A stretch of 64,000 bases of DNA. It comes from Vogesella sp. XCS3. GTDB taxonomy: Bacteria > Pseudomonadota > Gammaproteobacteria > Burkholderiales > Chromobacteriaceae. This document shows positions 1 to 8,278 of this stretch, piece by piece. Every line of letters begins with the position of its first letter. The stretch's first letter is position 1. The notes below the pieces were generated by a model. It worked only from the letters and a program-made list of their open reading frames with translations. It was not told the DNA's origin and did not search any database. Location of the stretch: positions 387,501 through 451,500 of the forward strand of contig NZ_CP085530.1 in assembly GCF_020616155.1 (NCBI RefSeq), written 5' to 3'. The translations under genes and the position numbers were made by a program.

Positions 1-2
1 GC

Positions 3-3000
3 AGCGGCATTGCCCAGGGTGGCAACGACGTGTTGCAGCTGGGTGTCGGCGTATCGGCTATCGACGGTGACAAAGTGGTGGTCGGCGGTTTCGGTGCCGA
101 CACCATCAGCGTGCAATCGCAGCGTGGTACCGCCAGCCTGGCGTCCGAGCGTGCGGTAGCGGGTGATAACGCCAGCATGATCTTTGATATTGCCGGCCGC
201 CTGACCTCGTTTGGCACACTGGATAGCGACCCGTCCACCGGCGGTAACGACGACATCACCGTGTCGATGACCGGCGACGCCATCGCCGGCGTGATGGCCG
301 ACTTCAACATCGTGGCCGGCGGCATGGGCAGCGACCGCATCAATGTACTGGGCAGCGTGCTGAGCCGCGACGTGGTGTCGGGTGACAACCTGGACTACCG
401 CCGCAGCGGTGCAGCGACCGGCTACCAGCACCTGTTTGCCGAAAGCAGCCAGCCACAAAGCGGCGGCGACGACAGCATCCGCGTGGGCAGTGGCGACAAG
501 CTGCTGTTTGGCGGCGCAGGTAACGACAAGGTGGAATCGCTCACCGTGGCGGGCGACCGTAATATCGCCTTTGGCGATGCCGGCAGCGTGTCCTTTGCTG
601 TAGACGGCAGCGGCAAGCTGGTGCGCGTCGGTACGCAGAGCGACAGCAGCGGCGGTGACGACATCCTGAATATCGGTGCCGGTACGGCGTATGTGTTTGG
701 CGGCTTTGGCCGCGACGCGCTCACACTCAGCGGTGGCGATGCGGCCATGCGTGTGGTGGCCGGCGACGGTGCCCAAGCCAACTTTGACGCCACTGGCGCG
801 CTGCAGCTGGTGCAAAGCACCGGCAGCGACGCGGCCGATCCGCTGCTGACCAGCGACAGCTTTGTGCTGCCGAATACCGGTCGCAATATCGTACTGGGCG
901 GCACCGGCGTAGATACCCTTGCCGGCAGCGTCGAGCTGGATGCGGCCAACCCGCAGCACAGCATTATCCCGGGCAGCGGCCTGGCCGACCTGGTGCGCCA
1001 GATTGTCAGCGTGGTGATGCTGGGCGAGTACGGCGAAATGGGCGTTACCACCACGGGCTACGTGAAACCGCAAAACGGTAGCGGTGGCGGTGTGGTGGTA
1101 GGCGACCTGGACGGGAAAGCCAGCCTCACCGAAGACAGCAACACCCGCGCCAGCGGCCGCATTGCCTACCCGGCCCTGTCCGGTGGCGTGGCCAGCTTCG
1201 ATCCGGCCAGCAATACCCAGCAAGGTCGCTTCGGCAAGCTGGAAGTGAAAGTGGACGGTAGCTGGAGCTACACCCTGGGTAACGACAGCGCCAGCAATGC
1301 CCGCGTGCAAGCGCTGCGCGACGGCGACGTGCGTACCGAGGTGTTTGTGCTGACCACCACCGACGGCAGCCAGACCACCATTACCCTGACCATCAACGGT
1401 AGCAATGACCAGCCACAGGCACAGCTGTCCAGCCTGGTAGAAGACGGCGCCACCACCAGCAGCGGCCGCCTGCAAGACAGCCTGGCAGGTCTGGCCAGCG
1501 TGTTCCTGCCGGGTAGCTTTGTTGGCGAGCTGGGCACACTGCAGCTGTCGTCCGACGGTGCATGGCAGTTTGCCCTGAGCGCTAACGTGCAGGCATTGGC
1601 CGCCGGCAGCAGCCGTCGCGAGAGCTTCACCGTGCAGACAGTGGACGGTGCCACCACCACGCTGACCGTCGAGATCATCGGCGTGAACGATGCGGCCGTG
1701 ATCAGCGGCCAGCAAAGCGGCAGCGTGGCACAGGACGGCGCGCACAGCAGCAGCGGCCAACTGCAGATCAGCGACATCGACGATGGCGAGGCGCAGTTCC
1801 AGGCCGGTAGCCAGACAGGCAGCTACGGTGCCCTGCAGCTGGACGCCAGCGGCAGCTGGACCTACACCCTGAGCAACGGCGCGGCCGTGGCCAAGGGACA
1901 GACCGTGGTGGAGCAGTTCACCGTACTGGCCAAGGATGGCACCAGCAGCACCGTGAGCATCAGCGTTACCGGCGGCAACCACGCGGCGGTAATCGGCGGC
2001 CAGCAAAGCGGCGCAGTAGCCAAGGATGGCCAGCAGCAGGCCAGCGGCCAGCTCAGCATCACTGATGCCGACGCCGGTGAAGCCGTGTTTGTGGCGCAGA
2101 CCATCGCTGGCCAGCACGGCAGCTTCAGCCTGCAGGCCGACGGTAGCTGGGCTTACCAGCTGCAAGACGGCAGCAGTATTGCCAAGGGCGTCACCGTGCA
2201 GGAAAGCTTCCAGGTGCAAAGTGCCGACGGTAGCCGCAGCACCGTGGTGATTGCCGTGACCGGTGGCAACCACGCCGCCAGCGTTAGCGGCCAGCTGGCC
2301 GGTGCCGTGGCGCAGGATGGCCAGCGCAGCAGCAGCGGCCAACTGCTGGTGAATGACATCGATGCCGGCGAAGCCGTGTTCGTGGCAGCCAGCAGCCAGG
2401 GCAAGTACGGCCAGCTGCAGCTGCAGGCCGATGGCAGCTGGGTCTACCAGCTGCAAGATGGCAGCAGCATTGCCAAGGGTGCCACTAGCCAGGAGAGCTT
2501 CACCGTGCGTACCGCCGAAGGCACCAGCGTGCAGCTGGTGATCACCGTCACCGGTGGCAATCACGCCGCCGTGATCGGTGGTGTGCTGGCTGGCGCCGTG
2601 CAGCAAGGTGGCAGCACGCTGGCCAGCGGCCAGCTCAGCATCAGCGATAGCGATGCCGGCGAAGCCGCCTTTGTGGCCCAGCGCTACCAGGGCAGCTACG
2701 GCGTGTTCAGCCAGGCGGCAGACGGGCAGTGGCAGTACCAGCTGCAAGACGCCAGCGCACTGGCCAAAGGTGCAGTAGTGAACGAAACCTTTGTCGTGAG
2801 CAGCCTGGATGGCAGCCAGACGACCGTGAGCATTGCCGTGACCGGTGGTAACCACAGCGCCGTGATCAGCGGCGACAGCCAGGGTGGCGTCAAGGCCGGT
2901 GGCCAGCTGCAAGCTGCAGGCCAGCTGCAGGTGAGCGACATCGACCAGGGCGAAGCCCGCGTGCAGGCAGGCAATCTGGTCGGCCTGTATGGCCAGCTGA

Positions 3001-3902
3001 GCCTGGGGGCGAACGGCCAGTGGCAGTACCAGCTGGCAGGTAACGCCAGCCTGGCTGCCGGTAGCCAGCAGCAAGAACGCTTTACCGTGCTGTCGCAAGA
3101 CGGTACCGCCCGCTTCGAGATCGTGATTGCGGTAGCCGGTGCCGATGTGCCAGCCAAGCCGGTGATTACCGAGCCGCAGACCGACCAGCAGGTAGTGCAA
3201 GCGCTGCAGCTGGCCAATGGTGGCAGCGGCACGGCAAGCAATAGCACTGGTAGCACGGCGGGTACCACTAGCCAGGCTGGCCAGCCATCCGCTAGCGGCA
3301 ACAGTCAGGCCGAGCCTGGCCGCACCGGCGGTGCCGGCGCAGGCAGCCAGCAGCAGGCAGGCGAGGGTGAGGGCGAGCAGGATGGCCAGCAACCGGTAGT
3401 GTCGCTTGCCACGCTGGGCGACGTGTTGTTTACGTCTACCCAGCCGCTGCAGGGCAACCTGCCGCCGGTCAGCAATGTGGTGGTCCAGCTTGCAGCGCCG
3501 GTAAGCCCGGCACAGCAAACCATGCAGGATGTGGTGCTGAGTGAGCAGGCCGAGCCGGATACCGCTGAAGCACCGGCTGCAGAAGCCGCCGCAGGCCAGC
3601 CGGAAGCCCCGGCAGCCGAGGCTGTGCCTGCCGTGGAAGCTGGTAGTGATGTGGTATCATCCGCCGCGCCTGCCGCCCCGTCGGAGGCTGCTGATCAGCA
3701 GCCATCAGCCCAGCCGGCAGCTGCCGCCGAGCCAGACAATACTGCGGCAGCACAGGCCGCTAGCGATGTCATGGCACAGGCACAGGATATGGCCCTGGGG
3801 TTGGCCGCGCTGACCAGCGTGGGCCGTAGCAAAATTCTGTGGGACCGTCAGCCAGGCAGCGGCAAGCGCGCTGCCGAGCGCGGCACCAAGAATCGTCGAT
3901 AA
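3..3902 (+). CDS. Giant RTX-like/VCBS-repeat surface protein, C-terminal part (5' partial)
   Basis: The reading frame is open to the left edge, so this is the last 1299 residues of a larger protein. The first ~320 residues are glycine/aspartate-rich units (GGAGND, GGDDIL, VFGGFG types) spaced like the beta-roll repeats of giant calcium-binding adhesins. About seven VCBS-like repeats follow (roughly residues 360-1050), each with SGQL..D.D.GEA, YG.L.L...G.W.Y.L and ESFTV..DG signatures. The tail is a Ser/Gly then Ala/Pro/Glu-rich linker ending in a basic stretch (GSGKRAAERGTKNRR). I saw no cysteine. Most likely an exported adhesin or matrix protein. The tail does not look like an ordinary type I secretion signal, and it may be a client of the export genes downstream (inference). 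Confidence 0.85.
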   Translation, partial: SGIAQGGNDVLQLGVGVSAIDGDKVVVGGFGADTISVQSQRGTASLASERAVAGDNASMIFDIAGRLTSFGTLDSDPSTGGNDDITVSMTGDAIAGVMADFNIVAGGMGSDRINVLGSVLSRDVVSGDNLDYRRSGAATGYQHLFAESSQPQSGGDDSIRVGSGDKLLFGGAGNDKVESLTVAGDRNIAFGDAGSVSFAVDGSGKLVRVGTQSDSSGGDDILNIGAGTAYVFGGFGRDALTLSGGDAAMRVVAGDGAQANFDATGALQLVQSTGSDAADPLLTSDSFVLPNTGRNIVLGGTGVDTLAGSVELDAANPQHSIIPGSGLADLVRQIVSVVMLGEYGEMGVTTTGYVKPQNGSGGGVVVGDLDGKASLTEDSNTRASGRIAYPALSGGVASFDPASNTQQGRFGKLEVKVDGSWSYTLGNDSASNARVQALRDGDVRTEVFVLTTTDGSQTTITLTINGSNDQPQAQLSSLVEDGATTSSGRLQDSLAGLASVFLPGSFVGELGTLQLSSDGAWQFALSANVQALAAGSSRRESFTVQTVDGATTTLTVEIIGVNDAAVISGQQSGSVAQDGAHSSSGQLQISDIDDGEAQFQAGSQTGSYGALQLDASGSWTYTLSNGAAVAKGQTVVEQFTVLAKDGTSSTVSISVTGGNHAAVIGGQQSGAVAKDGQQQASGQLSITDADAGEAVFVAQTIAGQHGSFSLQADGSWAYQLQDGSSIAKGVTVQESFQVQSADGSRSTVVIAVTGGNHAASVSGQLAGAVAQDGQRSSSGQLLVNDIDAGEAVFVAASSQGKYGQLQLQADGSWVYQLQDGSSIAKGATSQESFTVRTAEGTSVQLVITVTGGNHAAVIGGVLAGAVQQGGSTLASGQLSISDSDAGEAAFVAQRYQGSYGVFSQAADGQWQYQLQDASALAKGAVVNETFVVSSLDGSQTTVSIAVTGGNHSAVISGDSQGGVKAGGQLQAAGQLQVSDIDQGEARVQAGNLVGLYGQLSLGANGQWQYQLAGNASLAAGSQQQERFTVLSQDGTARFEIVIAVAGADVPAKPVITEPQTDQQVVQALQLANGGSGTASNSTGSTAGTTSQAGQPSASGNSQAEPGRTGGAGAGSQQQAGEGEGEQDGQQPVVSLATLGDVLFTSTQPLQGNLPPVSNVVVQLAAPVSPAQQTMQDVVLSEQAEPDTAEAPAAEAAAGQPEAPAAEAVPAVEAGSDVVSSAAPAAPSEAADQQPSAQPAAAAEPDNTAAAQAASDVMAQAQDMALGLAALTSVGRSKILWDRQPGSGKRAAERGTKNRR
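1695..3149 (+). repeat. Five tandem 291-bp VCBS-like repeats
   Basis: Unit starts are visible at about 1695, 1986, 2277, 2568 and 2859, an exact 291-bp (97-residue) period, each beginning after a conserved GGNHA-type junction. Units share SGQL, D.DAGEA and W.YQLQD motifs. Two more divergent copies lie upstream (about 1100-1694). Such arrays form extended rods in adhesins and can change copy number by recombination. Confidence 0.85.
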
Positions 3903-3943
3903 CAACGTTTTTTCGTAACCATTGCTAGATGCAAGGAATGAAC

Positions 3944-4231
3944 ATGAGCCAACAACAAGAGAACAACGAAGCCGTCGTGCCACAAATCGTGTGGGATGAT
4001 TCCCGCATGGTCACCACCTACGCCAACGTGTGCAATGTGCTGGGTACCCGCGAAGAAATCATGGTGCTGTTCGGTGCCAACCAAGCCTGGCAGAGCGACC
4101 AGAAGCAGGTTCAGGTTACCCTGAGCAACCGCGTTGTCCTGAACCCGTACGCTGCCAAGCGCCTGCTGACCATGCTGGAACTGGGCCTGAAAGAGTACGA
4201 AGCACGCTACGGCGAGCTGAAACTGGGCTAA
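3944..4231 (+). CDS. Small DUF3467-like protein
   Basis: A 95-residue soluble protein with no signal peptide or membrane segment. Motifs are IVWDDSRM..TYANVCNVLGTREEIMVLFG, then NRVVLNPYAAKRLLTMLE and EYEARYGEL, which resembles the DUF3467 family of unknown function. The ATG at 3944 is chosen over upstream in-frame ATGs (3929, 3938) because AAGGA sits six bases before it. It lies 41 bp after the giant adhesin gene and is followed at once by a strong terminator, so it is probably co-transcribed with the adhesin. A cytoplasmic accessory or chaperone-like role is only a guess from position. Confidence 0.7.
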   Translation: MSQQQENNEAVVPQIVWDDSRMVTTYANVCNVLGTREEIMVLFGANQAWQSDQKQVQVTLSNRVVLNPYAAKRLLTMLELGLKEYEARYGELKLG

Positions 4232-4241
4232 ACCCCCTCGC

Positions 4242-4273
4242 GCCGCCAGCCTTGCCGCTGGCGGCTTTTCTTT
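4242..4273 (+). terminator. Rho-independent terminator after the DUF3467-like gene
   Basis: A perfect 9-bp GC stem (GCCGCCAGC / GCTGGCGGC) with a six-base loop is followed by TTTTCTTTG. It separates the adhesin/DUF3467 unit from the export operon, or attenuates read-through into it. Confidence 0.85.
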
Positions 4274-4297
4274 GTCTGCCGTTTGCCGTTTGCCTAC

Positions 4298-6118
4298 ATG
4301 ACCACACACTCTACCGGCGCGCCTGATGCCTGGTTGCAGCTAGCCCACTCCCCGTATAACGACCACGCCTACTGGCAAGCCTGGCTGCAGTGCTGCCGCC
4401 AGGGGCTGCCGGCCTTGGCCGAGCTGGCCATTGTGCTGTCCGATGTGCCGGACGAGGGTCCTTACGCCCCCGCCTTGCTATGGCCCAATGCCGAAGGCGT
4501 GTCGCCGCTGCTGGCCAGCTTGTGCGAGCGTGTGCTGGATATGCGCCTGCCTTTGCAGCAGGTGCAGGACGGGGTGCTGGTGCTGGCGTTGCCTATCGTG
4601 GCCGGCGAGCAGCTGCACGGTGTGCTGGCGGTGGCCATGCCCGCCGCTGCCTATACGCGCGAAAGCCTGGCCTGGCTCAAGTGGGGGCAGGGCTGGCTGT
4701 TGCCCGCCTCGGCCGGCGTCACGGCAGACAATGCCGCTTTTACCGAGCGGCTGCTGAAATCACTGGATTTACTGATGCTGGTGGTGGGCGAAAATACCGC
4801 CCACGACGCCAGCCATGCCGTGGTCACCGATATGGCGGTGGCGCTGGGCTGCGACCGCGTATCGGTAGGCTTCGCCCAGCGCATGACGGTCAAGCTGCAG
4901 GCTTTGTCGCACTCGGCCGAGTTTGCCGGCCGGCAAGACCTGGCCGCCTTTCTGGCTAGTGCCATGAACGAGGCCGCCGACCAGGGGCAGGCCTTTTACT
5001 TTCAGCCAGGCCAGGACAACCCTGCGGGCGGTTTGCGTATCGATCGCGAGCACCGCGCGCTGGCCGAGCGTTTTGCGGCCAACCATATTCTGAGCGTGCC
5101 GTTTTATCTGGATACGCAGCGCTACGGCGTGTTCGTGTTCGAGTGGGCCGAGCCGGTCTTGCCGGACGAGGCCAGCCACCTGGCGCACATGCTGTCGCCC
5201 ATTGTTGGCCGCATGCTGCTGGACAAGCGCCACGCCGAGCGCCCGTGGTGGCGCCGCGCAGCCGATGCGCTGAAAACCGAGCGCGACCGCCTGCTGGGGC
5301 CGCTGCACGCCGGGCGCAAGCTGGCGGCCATTGTGCTGCTGGCGCTGGGGCTGTTTCTGGGCCTGGCAACGGGCGATTACCGCATCGGGGCGCAGTCCGA
5401 GCTGGAAGGCGCGGTAAAGCGCACCATCGTGGCGCCGTTTGACGGCTTTGTGGCGCAGGCCTATAAGCGCGCAGGCCAGGTAGTGCCGGCCGGTGGCCTG
5501 CTGGCGCAGCTGGACGACCGCGACCTGCAGCTGGAGGCCAGCAAGTGGCGCAGCACGCAGTCGCAGTACCAGAACCAGCTGCAAGACGCGCAGGCGCAAA
5601 GCGACCTGTCGCAGATACAGATTTCCATCGCCCAGTCCGAGCAGGCGCAGGCGCAGCAGGCGCTGTCGCAAAGCATGCTGGAGCGCTCGCGCATTCGCGC
5701 GCCGTTTGCCGGCTTTATCGTGACGGGCGACTTGTCGCAACAGCTGGGCGGGGCGGTAAAAAAAGGCCAGACCTTGTTCGAGATTGCCCCGCTGGATTCC
5801 TACCGCGTGATCCTGTACGTGGATGAGGCCGATATCGACGAGATCAGGGTGGGGCAGCAAGGCCAGCTGATGGTGACCGCCATGCCAGGCGAGCGCCTGC
5901 CTTTTAGCGTGTCGCTGGTGACCTCGGTGGCGCAGGCGCGTGAAGGCAAAAACGTGTTCCGTGTCGAGGGTGTGCTTACCGGCCGTCATGCCACACTGCG
6001 CCCCGGCATGGATGGCGTGGCCAAGGTGCAGGTGGGCGAGCGCAAGCTGGTGTGGATCTGGACGCATAGCCTGTTTGACTGGCTGCGCCTGAATATCTGG
6101 TCGTGGCTGGGGTGGTAG
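4298..6118 (+). CDS. GAF-domain HlyD-type membrane fusion protein
   Basis: A 606-residue protein with unusual architecture. The N-terminal ~140 residues are unassigned. Residues ~150-310 resemble a GAF sensor domain (TDMAVALGCDRVSVGF ... LSVPFYLDTQRYGVFVFEW). One membrane segment lies at about 343-362, followed by a lipoyl-like/HlyD periplasmic part: an IVAPFDGFV half-motif, a Gln/Ala-rich coiled coil, the IRAPFAGFIV half-motif and a beta-barrel domain. The N-terminus should be cytoplasmic and the adaptor periplasmic, so this protein could couple a cytoplasmic signal to export (inference). ATG 4298 is chosen over an in-frame TTG at 4283; neither has a clear Shine-Dalgarno. The next gene starts four bases after its stop. 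Confidence 0.85.
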   Translation: MTTHSTGAPDAWLQLAHSPYNDHAYWQAWLQCCRQGLPALAELAIVLSDVPDEGPYAPALLWPNAEGVSPLLASLCERVLDMRLPLQQVQDGVLVLALPIVAGEQLHGVLAVAMPAAAYTRESLAWLKWGQGWLLPASAGVTADNAAFTERLLKSLDLLMLVVGENTAHDASHAVVTDMAVALGCDRVSVGFAQRMTVKLQALSHSAEFAGRQDLAAFLASAMNEAADQGQAFYFQPGQDNPAGGLRIDREHRALAERFAANHILSVPFYLDTQRYGVFVFEWAEPVLPDEASHLAHMLSPIVGRMLLDKRHAERPWWRRAADALKTERDRLLGPLHAGRKLAAIVLLALGLFLGLATGDYRIGAQSELEGAVKRTIVAPFDGFVAQAYKRAGQVVPAGGLLAQLDDRDLQLEASKWRSTQSQYQNQLQDAQAQSDLSQIQISIAQSEQAQAQQALSQSMLERSRIRAPFAGFIVTGDLSQQLGGAVKKGQTLFEIAPLDSYRVILYVDEADIDEIRVGQQGQLMVTAMPGERLPFSVSLVTSVAQAREGKNVFRVEGVLTGRHATLRPGMDGVAKVQVGERKLVWIWTHSLFDWLRLNIWSWLGW

Positions 6119-6122
6119 GCGC

Positions 6123-8276
6123 ATGAGTGCATCGCTGTTTTCCCCGTCCTGGTACCGAGTGGCCCCGCTCAAACCGCGCCTGCGCCAGCAGGCCAAGCTG
6201 GTGCGCCACGTTTACCGTGGCGAGCGCCATTACATCCTGCAAGACCAGGGTAGCGGCCGCTTCCTCAAGCTCAACCCGGCGGCCTACCAGATTGTGGCGC
6301 TGATGGATGGCGAGCTCACGCTGGACGCCATCTGGCAGCGTAGCTGCGAAACGCTGGGTGACGACGCTCCCACGCAGGACGAAGTACTGAACCTGATGAC
6401 GCAGCTGCACCAGGCCAATGTGCTGCTGACCGACCAGGCACCCGACCTGGCCGAGCTGAACGAGCGCCGCCAGCGTCTGGGCCGCCTCAAGCTCAAGCAG
6501 TACCTGATGAACCCGCTGTCGCTGAAGATCCCGCTGTTCGACCCGGACCCGTTCATTACCCGCCTGTACCAGCTAGTGCCGGCCTGGCTGCTGCGTTTCA
6601 TCCTGCCTTTGTGGCTGCTGGTGGTTGGCAGTGGCGTGGTGCTGGCCGGCATGCACTGGGACGAGCTGACGCGCGACCTGGCGGCGCGCGTGTTCCGGCC
6701 GGACAACGTGCTGCTGCTGTGGCTGATTTTCCCGCTGCTCAAGGCCGTTCACGAGATAGGCCATGGCCTGGCGGTGAAAGCGTTTGGCGGCAGCTGCAAC
6801 GAAACCGGCGTGATGATGCTGGTGATGATTCCGGTGCCGTATGTGGACGCCGGGCACGCCATCAGCCTGCCATCGCGCCGCCAGCGCATGCTCATCGGCG
6901 CTGCCGGCATGATGACCGAGCTGTTCTTTGCCGCCATCGCCATCTGGCTGTGGACCTGGGTGGCACCGGGCGTGGGCAAGGCGGCGCTGCACCAGGTGGT
7001 GATTCTGGCGGGGGTGACCACGCTGCTGTTCAATGCCAACCCACTGGTGCGTTTTGACGGGTATTACATTTTTTCCGACTGGCTGGAAATCCCCAATCTG
7101 GGCCAGAAAGCCAACCAGTACATGGGCTATGTGTTCAAGCAGCATATTTTCCGCGTACGCAGCGAGCAGACGCCGCCACCCACCACCCCGCGCGAAAAGC
7201 CGTGGCTGGTGTTTTACGCCATCGGCTCGTTTTGCTACCGCATCATGCTGTCGATTTCCATCATCCTGCTGGTGGCCGAGCGCTTCTTTTTTGTCGGCGT
7301 GCTGTTGGCGGTGTGGAGTGCGGTAAACATGCTGTTGCTGCCGCTGTCGCGGCAGATACGTTTCTTGCTGGACGACCCGGTGCTGCAGGGCGTGCGGGCG
7401 CGGGTGCTGACCATTGTCGGCGGGCTGGTCGTGGGCTTGCTGCTGCTGGTGCTGCTGGTGCCGGTGCCGTCGTGGACCATGGCCGAGGGCGTTATCTGGA
7501 TGTCGGAGCAGTCGCGTGTGCGGGCACCGGCCAGCTGCATTGGCAGCCGTGTGCTGGTGCCTTCCGGCAGTCAGGTGGTGCGCGGCCAACCTTTGCTGGC
7601 CTGCGACGAGCCGGAGCTGGGCGCGCTACTGGCGGAAACCCGCTCCAAGATTGCCGAGATGGAAAGCAAGCGTAACAAGGTGCTGCTGACCGACCGGGTG
7701 CAGGCCCAGATTATCGAGGCTGAAACCGGCTACCACCGCAACCGTCTGCACGACCTGCAAACGCGACAGAATGCGCTGATCATCCGTAGCCCGCTGGCTG
7801 GCCGCTTCGAGGTGGCGTCCACGCTGGATTTCGTCGGTGCCTACGTGGCACGCGGCGACGTGGTGGGCTACGTGCTGGACCCGTCGCGCTACACCCTGCT
7901 GACCGTGGTGCCGCAGGCCGATGTCGACCAGGTGCGCCGTCACAATATCGGCGTGGAAATCCGCAGTGCGGTAGAGGTCGACAGCCTGATTCCGGCCACC
8001 ATGGTGCGCGAGGTGCCCGGTGCCACGCGCGACCTGCCCAGCCTGGCGCTGTCGCTGCAAGGTGGCGGCAAGATCGGCCTGGACCCGGACGCCAGCCGTG
8101 AAACGCCGGTAGCGCTGAACGCGCTGTTCCAGTTCGAGCTGCGCTTTGATAACCGCGCCGTGCCGCGCACCCTGGGTAACCGCGTATACGTGCGCTTTAT
8201 CCAGCAACCCGAGCCATTGGCCAGCCAGTGGTACCGCGCGCTGCGCCAGATGTTCATCAAACGATTCGCGGTATAG
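6123..8276 (+). CDS. PqqD-M50 metalloprotease-HlyD chimera
   Basis: A 717-residue membrane protein. Residues ~1-100 look like a PqqD-type winged helix (ERHYILQDQGSGRFLKLNPAAYQIVALMDG). The middle is a site-2-protease fold with zinc motif HEIGH at about residue 210 and NPLVRFDGYYIFSD near 306, the second metal-binding region of M50 peptidases. After further membrane segments, the C-terminal ~220 residues form a HlyD/lipoyl-like periplasmic adaptor (VRAPASCIGSRVLVPSGSQVVRGQPLL ... IIRSPLAGRFEV). M50-adaptor chimeras are known in peptide export and modification loci. Both active-site motifs are intact, so it may be a working protease. Tightly coupled to its neighbours (4-bp and 2-bp gaps). Confidence 0.9.
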   Translation: MSASLFSPSWYRVAPLKPRLRQQAKLVRHVYRGERHYILQDQGSGRFLKLNPAAYQIVALMDGELTLDAIWQRSCETLGDDAPTQDEVLNLMTQLHQANVLLTDQAPDLAELNERRQRLGRLKLKQYLMNPLSLKIPLFDPDPFITRLYQLVPAWLLRFILPLWLLVVGSGVVLAGMHWDELTRDLAARVFRPDNVLLLWLIFPLLKAVHEIGHGLAVKAFGGSCNETGVMMLVMIPVPYVDAGHAISLPSRRQRMLIGAAGMMTELFFAAIAIWLWTWVAPGVGKAALHQVVILAGVTTLLFNANPLVRFDGYYIFSDWLEIPNLGQKANQYMGYVFKQHIFRVRSEQTPPPTTPREKPWLVFYAIGSFCYRIMLSISIILLVAERFFFVGVLLAVWSAVNMLLLPLSRQIRFLLDDPVLQGVRARVLTIVGGLVVGLLLLVLLVPVPSWTMAEGVIWMSEQSRVRAPASCIGSRVLVPSGSQVVRGQPLLACDEPELGALLAETRSKIAEMESKRNKVLLTDRVQAQIIEAETGYHRNRLHDLQTRQNALIIRSPLAGRFEVASTLDFVGAYVARGDVVGYVLDPSRYTLLTVVPQADVDQVRRHNIGVEIRSAVEVDSLIPATMVREVPGATRDLPSLALSLQGGGKIGLDPDASRETPVALNALFQFELRFDNRAVPRTLGNRVYVRFIQQPEPLASQWYRALRQMFIKRFAV

Positions 8277-8278
8277 CC

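Noticed and set aside
1695..3149. Regular tandem repeats considered as a CRISPR-like array
   Set aside because: The period is 291 bp, stays in frame and encodes VCBS-like protein repeats.
4769..6196. 475-codon minus-strand frame opposite the GAF-adaptor gene
   Set aside because: Shadow frame rich in Arg, Gln, His and Ala with no start signal or homology, lying entirely across a clear plus-strand gene.
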